Assembly: GCF_030540825.1 (NCBI RefSeq)
Contig: NZ_JAUOEO010000001.1
Coordinates: 3,011,001-3,075,000, forward strand
Reading direction: 5' to 3'
DNA: 64,000 bases
Origin: Flavivirga spongiicola
GTDB taxonomy: Bacteria; Bacteroidota; Bacteroidia; Flavobacteriales; Flavobacteriaceae
Position 1 is the first letter of the stretch. Every line of letters starts with the position of its first letter. This document shows, in pieces, positions 36,039-43,851 of this stretch. The notes under the pieces are model-generated. The model searched no databases and was not told where the DNA came from. It was given only the letters and a program-made list of their open reading frames with translations. The position numbers were made by a program, and so were the translations under genes.

Positions 36039-38216
36039 TTAGTTTTTGCGTTCTTTCTTTTTAATTGACTTATTTTTAGACGCATCAATTTCTACACCAT
36101 TAGCAATGACTATAAAAGAAGAATTTTGATATTCATCACTATTTGCTACGTCAAAAAAAGCTTCTCCATAAGTTAACTCCACTTTGCGAGTTTGCCCTTT
36201 TATAAATTTAAGAGGATATTTTAACTTTGAATCTGAATCTAAGAAAACTTTTGTTCCGTCAGATAGTACTATTTCAAATTGTTTGTCAGAGGGTGTGGTT
36301 AAATAATTGAATTGTTGTTGGGGAACCTCAACAATTTTAGCTTTAGAGTTCTTTTTTGCGTGCAGAGCAATTATTTTTTTATAATTTTCTTTTTGTTCTT
36401 TAGTCGCATTTTTATGAGGCGGAGGTGGAGGTGGAAGTACTTCTATTGTCTCTATAATTTTAGGAGCAGGTGCAACTGGAGGAGGAGGAGGGAAGACAGG
36501 TAAAGGTTCTGCTTTTTTACGTTGTTCTACAGACATAATTCGATATAGATAATTTATACGCTTAACTTCTTTGTTTTTTATATTAACATTACCCTGAGAC
36601 ATGGCATTATACTTCTTGGCTAACTTGTTATATTCTGCTATTTGTTTTGGAGTAGCTTTTTTTTGTTTGTTGGTAAATGAAGGGAGCTTGTTAAAATTAA
36701 CTTTCAAAACCTTTAGGTCTCTTAAAATGTTTTTAACCTTATTTATTACATCATTTGGAGTATTAGTATAAGTTTTTATTTCGACTTCAGGTTTTTTGTT
36801 TTTTTCTGTTGTGAGTTTTTTTAAATAACTTTTTAGATTTTCAATTTTACAAACATGGCTATTTACTAAAAGTTCTCCTTTGAGATTTATTGATATTTGA
36901 ATTTTGTTTGTTTTTTGGTGTTGTACTTTTTTTGGCGTTGAAACACCTGTTATAATTTCCTCTTTTTTAGTTTGAACGTATATACTATCTGCGGTAAATT
37001 GTGTGCCTTTTAAATATTCATCATTATCTTTGTCAAACTTGTTTTCATCTAAGGAAATAGAATTAGCCTGAATTAAAGAAATTTGAAGTTTGGATTTTTT
37101 TACTTCATTTTTAATTTGTTGAAGAAATTCATTTGTAAGATGCCCATCAATATTAATAAAAACGGATGCCTTAATAGGCTTGTTGTTAGAAGGAGTACTG
37201 CTTAGTTCTATCAGTTTTTTCGATAGAGAATTAAAATCAATTAATTCGTCATTAATAAATATTTTATGGTGTTTATCAATAAAAATCTTTATCTCATTTT
37301 TTGAAATTGTATTTTGATTTTCAATGTTATTTGGTACTTGCTTTTCAACAATTTTTTTCTCACTAAAACCATAAATTAAAATGGCAAGCATAGGCAGAAT
37401 AATAAGCCCTCTTAACCAGAAGGCTCGTTTTGATGTTTGTGTTTTCATAACTGTGAATCGTTTTTTGATTAATGAATAATTGATGGCATTTGCTAATGTT
37501 GGTTCGTTAGCATGTGATGAGAATGCTAATAAGGTTTGTTTGTATTGTATAACATTGATACCTTTATTTATAACGGTTTGGTCTGCTAAAAACTCATGAT
37601 TAAGCTTAATGTCTTTTTTTATTAAATAGATAAGTGGATTAAACCAAAAAGCAATTTGTAGCAGTTCTATAATTATAATGTCTAATGCATGTTTTTGTCT
37701 GGCGTGGGTTTGTTCGTGTAATAAAACTTCATTAGGTATTAGGTTGTGTTCGTACTTGTTTTTATTTAAAAATATGTAATTAAAAAAGGTATGTGGCGGT
37801 ATTAGATCTTGTAATAAGACATTGGTAAACGAGTGATATTTATGTTTCGGGTTTGCTTTTATTTTGTGCAAAATAGTTTTTAGGTTTAAGCTAAACCTAA
37901 AACTGAAAAGTACGACACCAATAAAATAAACAATCCATAATACTGTGGAGATATAATCTTGCCATGTTGTTGTGGTTTTTGAAGTAAATGCCTCAGTAGT
38001 TGTAAACTCTAAAGGTGGAATAAGAACAAAATCTTGGGTAGGAGCAACTTCAATATATTGTGTAAAGGTTATAAATGGAATAACAATTGATGCAAACAAA
38101 GCAGCCAAAAGATAAAACCTTTTAAAGACATGCATGCTTTCTTTTTCAAGGAATGACTTGTAAAAAACTATAAAGACAACTAAGCAAACACTAGATTTTA
38201 ATATGAGCAATAACAT
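36039..38216 (-). CDS. BlaR1-like M56 metallopeptidase fused to a partial FecR domain
   Basis: The 725-residue protein has about four N-terminal membrane segments, with the zinc site HEQTH at residues 167-171 and HEFLAD at 207-212 as in M56. After the last membrane segment (near 275) is a long periplasmic region. A Pro-rich stretch (FPPPPPVAPAPK and VLPPPPPPHK) lies near 575-605. The last 89 residues match the FecR domain: LSDGTKVFLDSDSKLKYPL and VELTYGEAFFDVANS align with the FecR protein at 42560-43750. It stops before the FecR domain is complete. It lies two bases after its BlaI gene. Confidence 0.85.
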   Translation of the reverse strand: MLLLILKSSVCLVVFIVFYKSFLEKESMHVFKRFYLLAALFASIVIPFITFTQYIEVAPTQDFVLIPPLEFTTTEAFTSKTTTTWQDYISTVLWIVYFIGVVLFSFRFSLNLKTILHKIKANPKHKYHSFTNVLLQDLIPPHTFFNYIFLNKNKYEHNLIPNEVLLHEQTHARQKHALDIIIIELLQIAFWFNPLIYLIKKDIKLNHEFLADQTVINKGINVIQYKQTLLAFSSHANEPTLANAINYSLIKKRFTVMKTQTSKRAFWLRGLIILPMLAILIYGFSEKKIVEKQVPNNIENQNTISKNEIKIFIDKHHKIFINDELIDFNSLSKKLIELSSTPSNNKPIKASVFINIDGHLTNEFLQQIKNEVKKSKLQISLIQANSISLDENKFDKDNDEYLKGTQFTADSIYVQTKKEEIITGVSTPKKVQHQKTNKIQISINLKGELLVNSHVCKIENLKSYLKKLTTEKNKKPEVEIKTYTNTPNDVINKVKNILRDLKVLKVNFNKLPSFTNKQKKATPKQIAEYNKLAKKYNAMSQGNVNIKNKEVKRINYLYRIMSVEQRKKAEPLPVFPPPPPVAPAPKIIETIEVLPPPPPPHKNATKEQKENYKKIIALHAKKNSKAKIVEVPQQQFNYLTTPSDKQFEIVLSDGTKVFLDSDSKLKYPLKFIKGQTRKVELTYGEAFFDVANSDEYQNSSFIVIANGVEIDASKNKSIKKKERKN

Positions 38217-38218
38217 AA

Positions 38219-38584
38219 TTACTTCTTTTTTATTTCTGAATCAATTAATGTTTTTAAATGTTCTAATTCTTCCTTGGTTAGATTGGTTTCTTTAGTAAAA
38301 AATGATGCAAATTGAGAAGCACTATCATTAAAAAAATTTTTAATTAAACCATTAACATGTTTGGAGAAATAATCTTTCTTTTTAACTAAAGGGTAATATT
38401 CGCGAGATTTTCCAAACAAATTATAAGAAATAAAGCCTTTGTCTGTCATACGCTTTAAAAGCGTTGCCACTGTTGTAGTTGCCGGTTTTGGTTCTGGATA
38501 AACTTCTAACAAATCTTTCATAAAAGCTTTTTCAAGCTTCCATAAATAATTCATTAAATCCTCTTCAGTTTTTGATAGTTGCAT
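38219..38584 (-). CDS. BlaI/MecI family transcriptional repressor, second copy
   Basis: The 121-residue winged-helix repressor reads LSKTEEDLMNYLWKLEKAF, then TTTVATLLKRMTDKGFISYN and a C-terminal dimer helix. It is clearly paralogous to the BlaI protein at 19897, with the same length and the same two-base spacing to an M56 gene. CTACA-n2-TGTAG boxes lie directly upstream. It likely represses its own operon until the M56 sensor cleaves it. Confidence 0.93.
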   Translation of the reverse strand: MQLSKTEEDLMNYLWKLEKAFMKDLLEVYPEPKPATTTVATLLKRMTDKGFISYNLFGKSREYYPLVKKKDYFSKHVNGLIKNFFNDSASQFASFFTKETNLTKEELEHLKTLIDSEIKKK

Positions 38585-38585
38585 G

Positions 38586-38647
38586 TTCTACAATGTTAGA
38601 ATTTATTCTACAAATGTAGAGTTAATATTTTTATTCTACAAGTGTAG
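38586..38647. promoter_or_regulatory. Operator array of the second BlaI module
   Basis: CTACAAATGTAG (38608-38619) and CTACAAGTGTAG (38636-38647) lie 28 bases apart, each preceded by ATT and followed by AGTTAA. A degenerate copy (TTCTACAATGTTAGAA) is at 38586-38601. The TACA/TGTA half-sites match the known BlaI/MecI operator core. They lie 2-65 bases upstream of the gene. Confidence 0.8.
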
Positions 38648-38663
38648 AGTTAAAAAAATGTGT

Positions 38664-39530
38664 TTAAGAACTAGCTTTTTTTGATCGAATACTTTCTATA
38701 ATAACTGTAGAGAGAATGACAAGTCCGCCAAAAAAAGTATTCCAAGTAGGTATTTCGTTTAAGAAAATGAATGCAATAATGATCCCTAAAATGGGTTGTG
38801 TACTACTAATAATACTTGCGGTACTCACTGTAAAATGTTTTAGGCTATTAACTAACATAGTATGTCCTACAGCAGTTGTTATAACTGCTAAAATAATAAC
38901 ATAAGGAAATTGAGTAGACATTCCTGAGGTATCCATGAAAAATAAAATAGGAGATAGAACAATGCTAATTATTCCTATTTGATATAACATAATGGATGTC
39001 CCATTATAGTTGCTAATTAGTTGTTTTGATATAATATTGCGTAGTGCGTAGAATAATGCAGAAGAGAGCCCAAAAAGAAGTCCTTTAACATGAGAGCTTT
39101 CTAGATTAAATTCCGGAGCTAATATGTAGATGCCTATTAAAACCTGAAGTCCTAGTAGAATATAAATAGGATCGAATTTAACTTTAATAAATAAAGGCTC
39201 TAAAAAAGCAGTAATTATAGGGTATACAAATAAAGAAAGCATGCCTATAGCGACATTAGAGAGTTTTAAGGCATAAAAATAAGTAATCCAATGTGCTGCT
39301 AAAAAAAGAGCGCTTATTATAAAGGAAAAGATTTCTTTCTTGGACTTAAGTTTTAAGCTTATTTTTTTATATCTACAAAAACCATATAATAATATGAAGG
39401 CCAATATAGAGCGCCACCAAATAATAACTGGAATGGGCATATCTATAAATTTACCTAAAGCACCAGAAGTACTAATAAAAAGAGTTGCTAATAAGAGTAG
39501 TAAAAGGTGATTATTATGTTGGTTTTTCAT
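38664..39530 (-). CDS. EamA/DMT family transporter
   Basis: The 288-residue protein has ten predicted membrane helices in two EamA halves, with the usual signals (FISTSGALGKFIDMPIPVII, ALFYALRNIISKQL, STQPILGIIIAFIFLNEIP). Proteins of this superfamily export metabolites or amino acids. The substrate here is unknown. It is separated from the upstream BlaI gene by the operator array and is probably transcribed alone. Confidence 0.9.
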   Translation of the reverse strand: MKNQHNNHLLLLLLATLFISTSGALGKFIDMPIPVIIWWRSILAFILLYGFCRYKKISLKLKSKKEIFSFIISALFLAAHWITYFYALKLSNVAIGMLSLFVYPIITAFLEPLFIKVKFDPIYILLGLQVLIGIYILAPEFNLESSHVKGLLFGLSSALFYALRNIISKQLISNYNGTSIMLYQIGIISIVLSPILFFMDTSGMSTQFPYVIILAVITTAVGHTMLVNSLKHFTVSTASIISSTQPILGIIIAFIFLNEIPTWNTFFGGLVILSTVIIESIRSKKASS

Positions 39531-39674
39531 AGCATATTACTCAGTCGTGTAAGCAGATTACAATCCTCTAAATTCATTTGCTTATGAAAATAATCCCTGA
39601 TTCTTTTTATCCAAAACAGATAGCTTTAAAACGCATTCTACTTTTCGCTTCAAAGGTAAGGAATCCCCAAAAAA

Positions 39675-41063
39675 CTATTTAGATAATTCAGTAAAATATT
39701 TATAGAATAAAGGTATGGTTTCGATACCTTTTAAATAATTAAAAATCCCGAAATGTTCGTTTGGAGAATGAATGGCATCGCTATCTAATCCAAAGCCCAT
39801 AAGTATGGTTTTACTTTTTAGTTCTTGCTCAAAAAGAGACACAATGGGAATGCTACCACCACTACGTTGCGGAATAGGGGTTTTGCCAAAGGTGTCTTGA
39901 TATGCTTTACTTGCAGCTTGATAACCAATACTATTTATAGGGGTTACATAGCCTTGACCACCATGATGAGGTTTTACTTTTATAGTAACACCTTTAGGAG
40001 CTATACTTTCAAAATGGTTTTTGAATAATTGGGTGATGTCTTCCCAGTCTTGGTGTGGTACTAAACGCATTGAGATTTTTGCATAAGCTTTACTTGCAAT
40101 AACCGTTTTAGCACCTTCTCCAGTGTAACCTCCCCATATACCATTAACATCTAAAGTAGGGCGAATGGAATTACGTTCGTTGGTTGTATACCCGGTTTCA
40201 CCATAGATATCATTTATATCTAAGGCCTTTTTATAATGATCCAAATTAAATGGTGCTTTTGCCATTTCTGCACGCTCTTCTTTGGATAGCTCTTCTACTT
40301 TATCATAAAACCCTGGAATAGTAATATGATTGTTTTCGTCATGAAGTGACGCAATCATTTTGGTTAAAACATTTATTGGGTTAGCCACTGCACCTCCATA
40401 AAGGCCGGAATGCAAATCGCGATTAGGCCCTGTGACTTCAACTTCTACATAGCTTAACCCACGTAGACCTGTGGTAATAGATGGTACATCTTGAGCTATC
40501 ATACCAGTATCAGAAATAAGAATGACGTCGTTTTTTAATTTATCTTGATTGTTTTTTACAAATGTTGCCAAATTAGCGCTACCAACTTCTTCTTCGCCTT
40601 CAATCATAAATTTTACATTACACGGTAGCTGGTTCGTGGATGTCATAAATTCCATAGCTTTTACATGCATGTACATTTGACCTTTATCATCGCAAGCACC
40701 ACGAGCATAAATAGCACCTTCTGGATGTGATTTTGTTTTTTTAATTATGGGCTCAAAAGGAGGCGAGTTCCAAAGATCTAAAGGGTCTGGTGGTTGCACA
40801 TCGTAATGCCCATAAACCAATATCGTTGGTAGGTTTTTATCAATAATCTTTTCGCCATAAACAACAGGGTATCCATCTGTTTTACAAATTTCAACTATAT
40901 CACACCCAGCTTCTTCTAAACTAACTTTAATAGCTTCGGCTGTTTTTAAAACATCATTTCTATAAGCAGAATCTGCACTTATAGATGGTATTTTAAGGAG
41001 TTCTATTAATTCATTTAGAAAGCGTTCTTTATTTTCTTTTATATAAGATTGAATGTTATTCAT
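39675..41063 (-). CDS. M20 family dipeptidase
   Basis: The 462-residue protein is a zinc dipeptidase of the M20 family. The first metal ligands lie in LVYGHYDVQPPDP and the bridging Asp in ARGACDDKGQ. The catalytic Glu pair is in MIEGEEEVGS. A dimerisation domain follows (residues about 200-320), and a late His is in DAIHSPNEHFG. There is no signal peptide, so it is cytoplasmic. It probably hydrolyses dipeptides made by the exported peptidases; that link is inferred. It is a single gene upstream of tRNA-Leu. Confidence 0.92.
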   Translation of the reverse strand: MNNIQSYIKENKERFLNELIELLKIPSISADSAYRNDVLKTAEAIKVSLEEAGCDIVEICKTDGYPVVYGEKIIDKNLPTILVYGHYDVQPPDPLDLWNSPPFEPIIKKTKSHPEGAIYARGACDDKGQMYMHVKAMEFMTSTNQLPCNVKFMIEGEEEVGSANLATFVKNNQDKLKNDVILISDTGMIAQDVPSITTGLRGLSYVEVEVTGPNRDLHSGLYGGAVANPINVLTKMIASLHDENNHITIPGFYDKVEELSKEERAEMAKAPFNLDHYKKALDINDIYGETGYTTNERNSIRPTLDVNGIWGGYTGEGAKTVIASKAYAKISMRLVPHQDWEDITQLFKNHFESIAPKGVTIKVKPHHGGQGYVTPINSIGYQAASKAYQDTFGKTPIPQRSGGSIPIVSLFEQELKSKTILMGFGLDSDAIHSPNEHFGIFNYLKGIETIPLFYKYFTELSK

Positions 41064-41181
41064 TGAAGTGATCGTATAGTTTATTCAAAAATATAAAAAA
41101 AGAATGTTTTTAATACTTATTATCTATTTGATTATAAAATGGCATATCAATTTATTTTATAATTAAATTGCCATATCAACT

Positions 41182-41210
41182 TTGCAATTTAAAAATCTTG
41201 TTTATATTTG
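41182..41210 (+). promoter_or_regulatory. Promoter of tRNA-Leu
   Basis: TTG at 41182-41184 and TATATTTG at 41203-41210 fit the -33/-7 elements of Bacteroidota with an 18-base spacer. The tRNA begins 10 bases downstream, so the 5' leader is very short. Confidence 0.75.
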
Positions 41211-41220
41211 CAGTCCTTTT

Positions 41221-41302
41221 GCGGGCGTGGTGGAATTGGTAGACACGCTAGACTTAGGATCTAGTGCCGCGAGGTGTGAGAGTTCGAGTCTCTCCGCCCG
41301 CA
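41221..41302 (+). tRNA. tRNA-Leu (anticodon UAG)
   Basis: The acceptor stem GCGGGCG (41221-41227) pairs with CGCCCGC (41295-41301), and A41302 is the discriminator base. The anticodon stem CTAGA/TCTAG encloses the loop CTTAGGA with anticodon TAG. A variable arm and a T-arm (GAGAGTTCGAGTCTCTC) are present, as in class II tRNAs. The CCA end is not encoded. Confidence 0.95.
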
Positions 41303-41317
41303 CAAAATTAAAATAAG

Positions 41318-41347
41318 ACGTTTCTTCTGATGAAGGAGCGTTTTTTT
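41318..41347 (+). terminator. Terminator after tRNA-Leu
   Basis: ACGTTTCTTC at 41318-41327 pairs with GAAGGAGCGT at 41332-41341 (two wobble pairs), followed by a T run. It ends the tRNA transcript. Confidence 0.75.
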
Positions 41348-41379
41348 ATACCATAAAAGTCGGTGGGCGAGAAGTTTAT

Positions 41380-41414
41380 TCTGAGCACAGTTGAAGGGAG
41401 TCTCTCTGTCCACA
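41380..41414 (+). repeat. tRNA-3'-end-like repeat, copy A
   Basis: CTGAGCACAGTTGAAGGGAG is followed by TCTCTCTGTCCACAC, which resembles the T-arm and acceptor 3' end of the tRNA-Leu just upstream, joined to a GCAGTCGAAGGG-type dispersed repeat. A better matching copy is at 53268-53302. Confidence 0.5.
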
Positions 41415-41421
41415 CAAAAAC

Positions 41422-41446
41422 CCGAAGTTTTTCTTCGGCTTTTTTT
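41422..41446 (+). terminator. Hairpin with T run
   Basis: CCGAAG at 41422-41427 and CTTCGG at 41433-41438 with a T5 loop are followed by CTTTTTTT. It lies just after repeat copy A. Confidence 0.7.
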
Positions 41447-41840
41447 ATTCAAAATGAATCTTTTTTACACAGGTACAACATTTTGCTGTTTAGCTACCCA
41501 TAATTTAGTTTGTGGGTATTTGATATCATTTGTTATTGAATAATATTTCTAAGATCAATTGAGTTGATTTTTTAATGGAAAAACGAATCTTGTTCATCTT
41601 CAAAATTCATGTTATAAATTGATTTACGACTTTACTTTCAATTAACTGTCCGCTTTTTTGTTGCAAGTCCAATTTGGGCTTTAAACATGATTTTAAAAAA
41701 TAGGTCTTCGTGATATTTACCTCTACTGTTTTTATAGAAACATCTAGATTATTAGTTATTCGTTTATTTTTTTCAGCCAATATTTTTTCAGGAAATGTTT
41801 TTTAATTATCTATTTTAGCCATTATTATTAATCTATAGTA
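41447..41840. other. Gene-free stretch before the ECF sigma gene
   Basis: These 394 bases hold the leader of the ECF/FecR/SusC locus. I see no gene. The first 60 bases (around ACACAGGTACAACATTTTGC) resemble the stretch after repeat copy B (ACATAGGTGTAATGTTTTAC at about 53369). Confidence 0.4.
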
Positions 41841-42437
41841 GTGGCTATTTCTCAACAAAAATCTAATCAAGAGCTAATTGCACGCATAAATAATGGTGAG
41901 GAAAGAGCATTTAAAATGTTATATGATCTTTATTGGGACCATTTATTGGTCTCAGCATATAATATTGTTAAGAAAAGAGACGTAGCTGAAGATATTCTTC
42001 AAGAGATATTTATTAACCTTTGGACAAAAAGGGGGAGTATAGAAATAAAAACGTCCTTAAAAGGGTACTTGTATTCTTGTGTTTTGTATAAAACATATGA
42101 TTATTTTAGGAAGAATAAGGGCATATTTACAGAAGGTTTTGTTGATAATTTCAACAAAAGGCTACAAACTTCTAACCCTGAGTCTAAAATGATTCATAAA
42201 GAACTGATAGAACACCTTAATACTGCTATAGAAAATCTTCCAGAAAGAAATAGAGAGGTGTTTAAATTGAAAAGAGAAAAACAATTGAGTAATAAAGAAA
42301 TTGCTCAACTACTTGATATTTCTATTAAAACAGTTGAAGCTCATATGACAAAATCTTTAAGAATTTTAAAGGCTTCAATAAGTAATATTGCCAGTTTAGA
42401 ACTAATTATTTTTCTATTCTCAGATGTTATACCCTAG
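41841..42437 (+). CDS. ECF sigma factor, Bacteroidota SusC-locus type
   Basis: The 198-residue sigma factor starts at a GTG. Region 2 spans about residues 25-90 (FKMLYDLYWDHLLVSAYNIV, DVAEDILQEIFINLWTKR) and region 4 about 125-180 (LPERNREVFKLKREKQLSNK, EIAQLLDISIKTVEAHMTKS). It is the usual regulator in ECF/FecR/SusC loci, held inactive by the FecR anti-sigma factor until the STN-bearing SusC receptor binds its substrate. The fecR gene follows after about 120 bases. Confidence 0.93.
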   Translation: MAISQQKSNQELIARINNGEERAFKMLYDLYWDHLLVSAYNIVKKRDVAEDILQEIFINLWTKRGSIEIKTSLKGYLYSCVLYKTYDYFRKNKGIFTEGFVDNFNKRLQTSNPESKMIHKELIEHLNTAIENLPERNREVFKLKREKQLSNKEIAQLLDISIKTVEAHMTKSLRILKASISNIASLELIIFLFSDVIP

Positions 42438-42559
42438 TGAGTTAACTAGATAAAATTTTATCAAAAAATATTCTTAAATTAAAAAAAATGAATTTACCGT
42501 TAGGGTAGGGATCATTTTTATCGACTTAATTATATCCAGTCATATTTTAATAAAAGAAA

Positions 42560-43750
42560 ATGAGCATAAAAGAGAAAAATGATCTCCTGTTACTAATTGA
42601 TAAATTATTTAAAGGAGATATATCCGAAAATGAAGTAGAGAACCTTAGTAATTTTTTTAGCAGTCATCAAAAATTGAATGAATGGCCTTTTGAAATTGAA
42701 GCCAAAAGTGGCTATAGAGAGGAAATATATTCAAAAATACAATTAGAAATTGCCAAAAGAGATAAGGCTAATACTAAAGTGATACCTTTTTATAAGCGTA
42801 GTTTATTGAAATATGCAGCGGCCATTTTAATTTTTGTTTCGGTAGGTTATTTCTTTTTAAATAAAAACCAAACGGTTAATCTTAATACACCTATTATAGT
42901 AAACAACAATATTGAAGTTGGAACAGATAAAGCTATTTTAACTTTAGATGATGGTACAGATGTCGCTTTAGAAAAAGGACAGGATTATATCGCTGATAAT
43001 TTAACTAGTAATGGTGAGGAAATAGTATACCAGCCTACCGGACAGGCAGGTAATAATGTAGCCAACAACCAACAACCAACAACCAAGAACCAAATTGCCT
43101 ATAACTATTTAACCATCCCAAGAGGAGGACAATATCTTGTAAAGCTATCAGATGGGACACAAGTATGGTTAAATTCTGAATCTCAAATAAAATATCCAAT
43201 ATCATTTCCAGAAGGAGAAACACGAGAAGTAGAATTGGTTTATGGCGAAGCCTATTTTGATGTATCACCTAGTACAGAACATAATGGATCTAAATTTAAA
43301 GTATTAACAGGAGCACAAGAAGTGGAGGTATTAGGTACAGAATTTAATATTAAAGCCTATCAAGATGAAGATTTTATTTATACAACCTTAGTTGAAGGTA
43401 AAGTACTTGTTAATAATGCCACTAATAATAATGTGTTATCTCCTAATCAACAGAATATTATGAGTAATGTTAATAACGATATGTTATTATTGAATGTTGT
43501 CGATATGTATAGTATAACAGCATGGAAAAAAGGCGTATTTAGTTTTAAAGATATGCCTTTAAATAAAATAATGAAAGTATTATCGAGGTGGTACGATACC
43601 GAAGTTATTTTTATTAATAAAGATGTGGAAGAAGATAAATTTACCGGTGTACTTGGTAAAGAACAAACCATCGAAGACATATTGTTCACTATCTATAACA
43701 CCAACAATATTAAATATGAAATAAACAACAAAACCATCATTTTTAGATAA
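42560..43750 (+). CDS. FecR family anti-sigma factor
   Basis: The 396-residue protein has a cytoplasmic N-terminal part of about 80 residues, one membrane segment at about 90-105 (LLKYAAAILIFVSVGYFFL), a periplasmic FecR domain (LSDGTQVWLNSESQIKYPI, VELVYGEAYFDVSPS) and a C-terminal DUF4974-like domain (KGVFSFKDMPLNKIMKVLSR). It passes the signal from the STN domain of SusC to the ECF sigma factor. An in-frame insert (PTGQAGNNVANNQQPTTKNQ) precedes the FecR domain and is repeat-derived. Confidence 0.93.
   Translation: MSIKEKNDLLLLIDKLFKGDISENEVENLSNFFSSHQKLNEWPFEIEAKSGYREEIYSKIQLEIAKRDKANTKVIPFYKRSLLKYAAAILIFVSVGYFFLNKNQTVNLNTPIIVNNNIEVGTDKAILTLDDGTDVALEKGQDYIADNLTSNGEEIVYQPTGQAGNNVANNQQPTTKNQIAYNYLTIPRGGQYLVKLSDGTQVWLNSESQIKYPISFPEGETREVELVYGEAYFDVSPSTEHNGSKFKVLTGAQEVEVLGTEFNIKAYQDEDFIYTTLVEGKVLVNNATNNNVLSPNQQNIMSNVNNDMLLLNVVDMYSITAWKKGVFSFKDMPLNKIMKVLSRWYDTEVIFINKDVEEDKFTGVLGKEQTIEDILFTIYNTNNIKYEINNKTIIFR
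43028..43089 (+). repeat. Repeat insertion in fecR with heptamer array
   Basis: CAGCCTACCGGACAGGCAGG resembles the dispersed CCTGCCTGTCCGGTAGG element. Four tandem heptamers (CCAACAA three times, then CCAAGAA) follow at 43062-43089. Both are inside the reading frame and keep it open. Confidence 0.6.
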
Positions 43751-43851
43751 AAAAAAGGGAACGAGGTTCGAATTTCTCACAACACAAACCTTCATTTCCC
43801 CTAAAGCGTATTAATCAATTAAATGTTTAACTAATTAACACAAGCAAATTT

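Noticed and set aside
43062..43089. Heptamer array considered as CRISPR-like repeats
   Set aside because: Units are 7 bases without spacers and lie inside the fecR reading frame. No cas gene is present.
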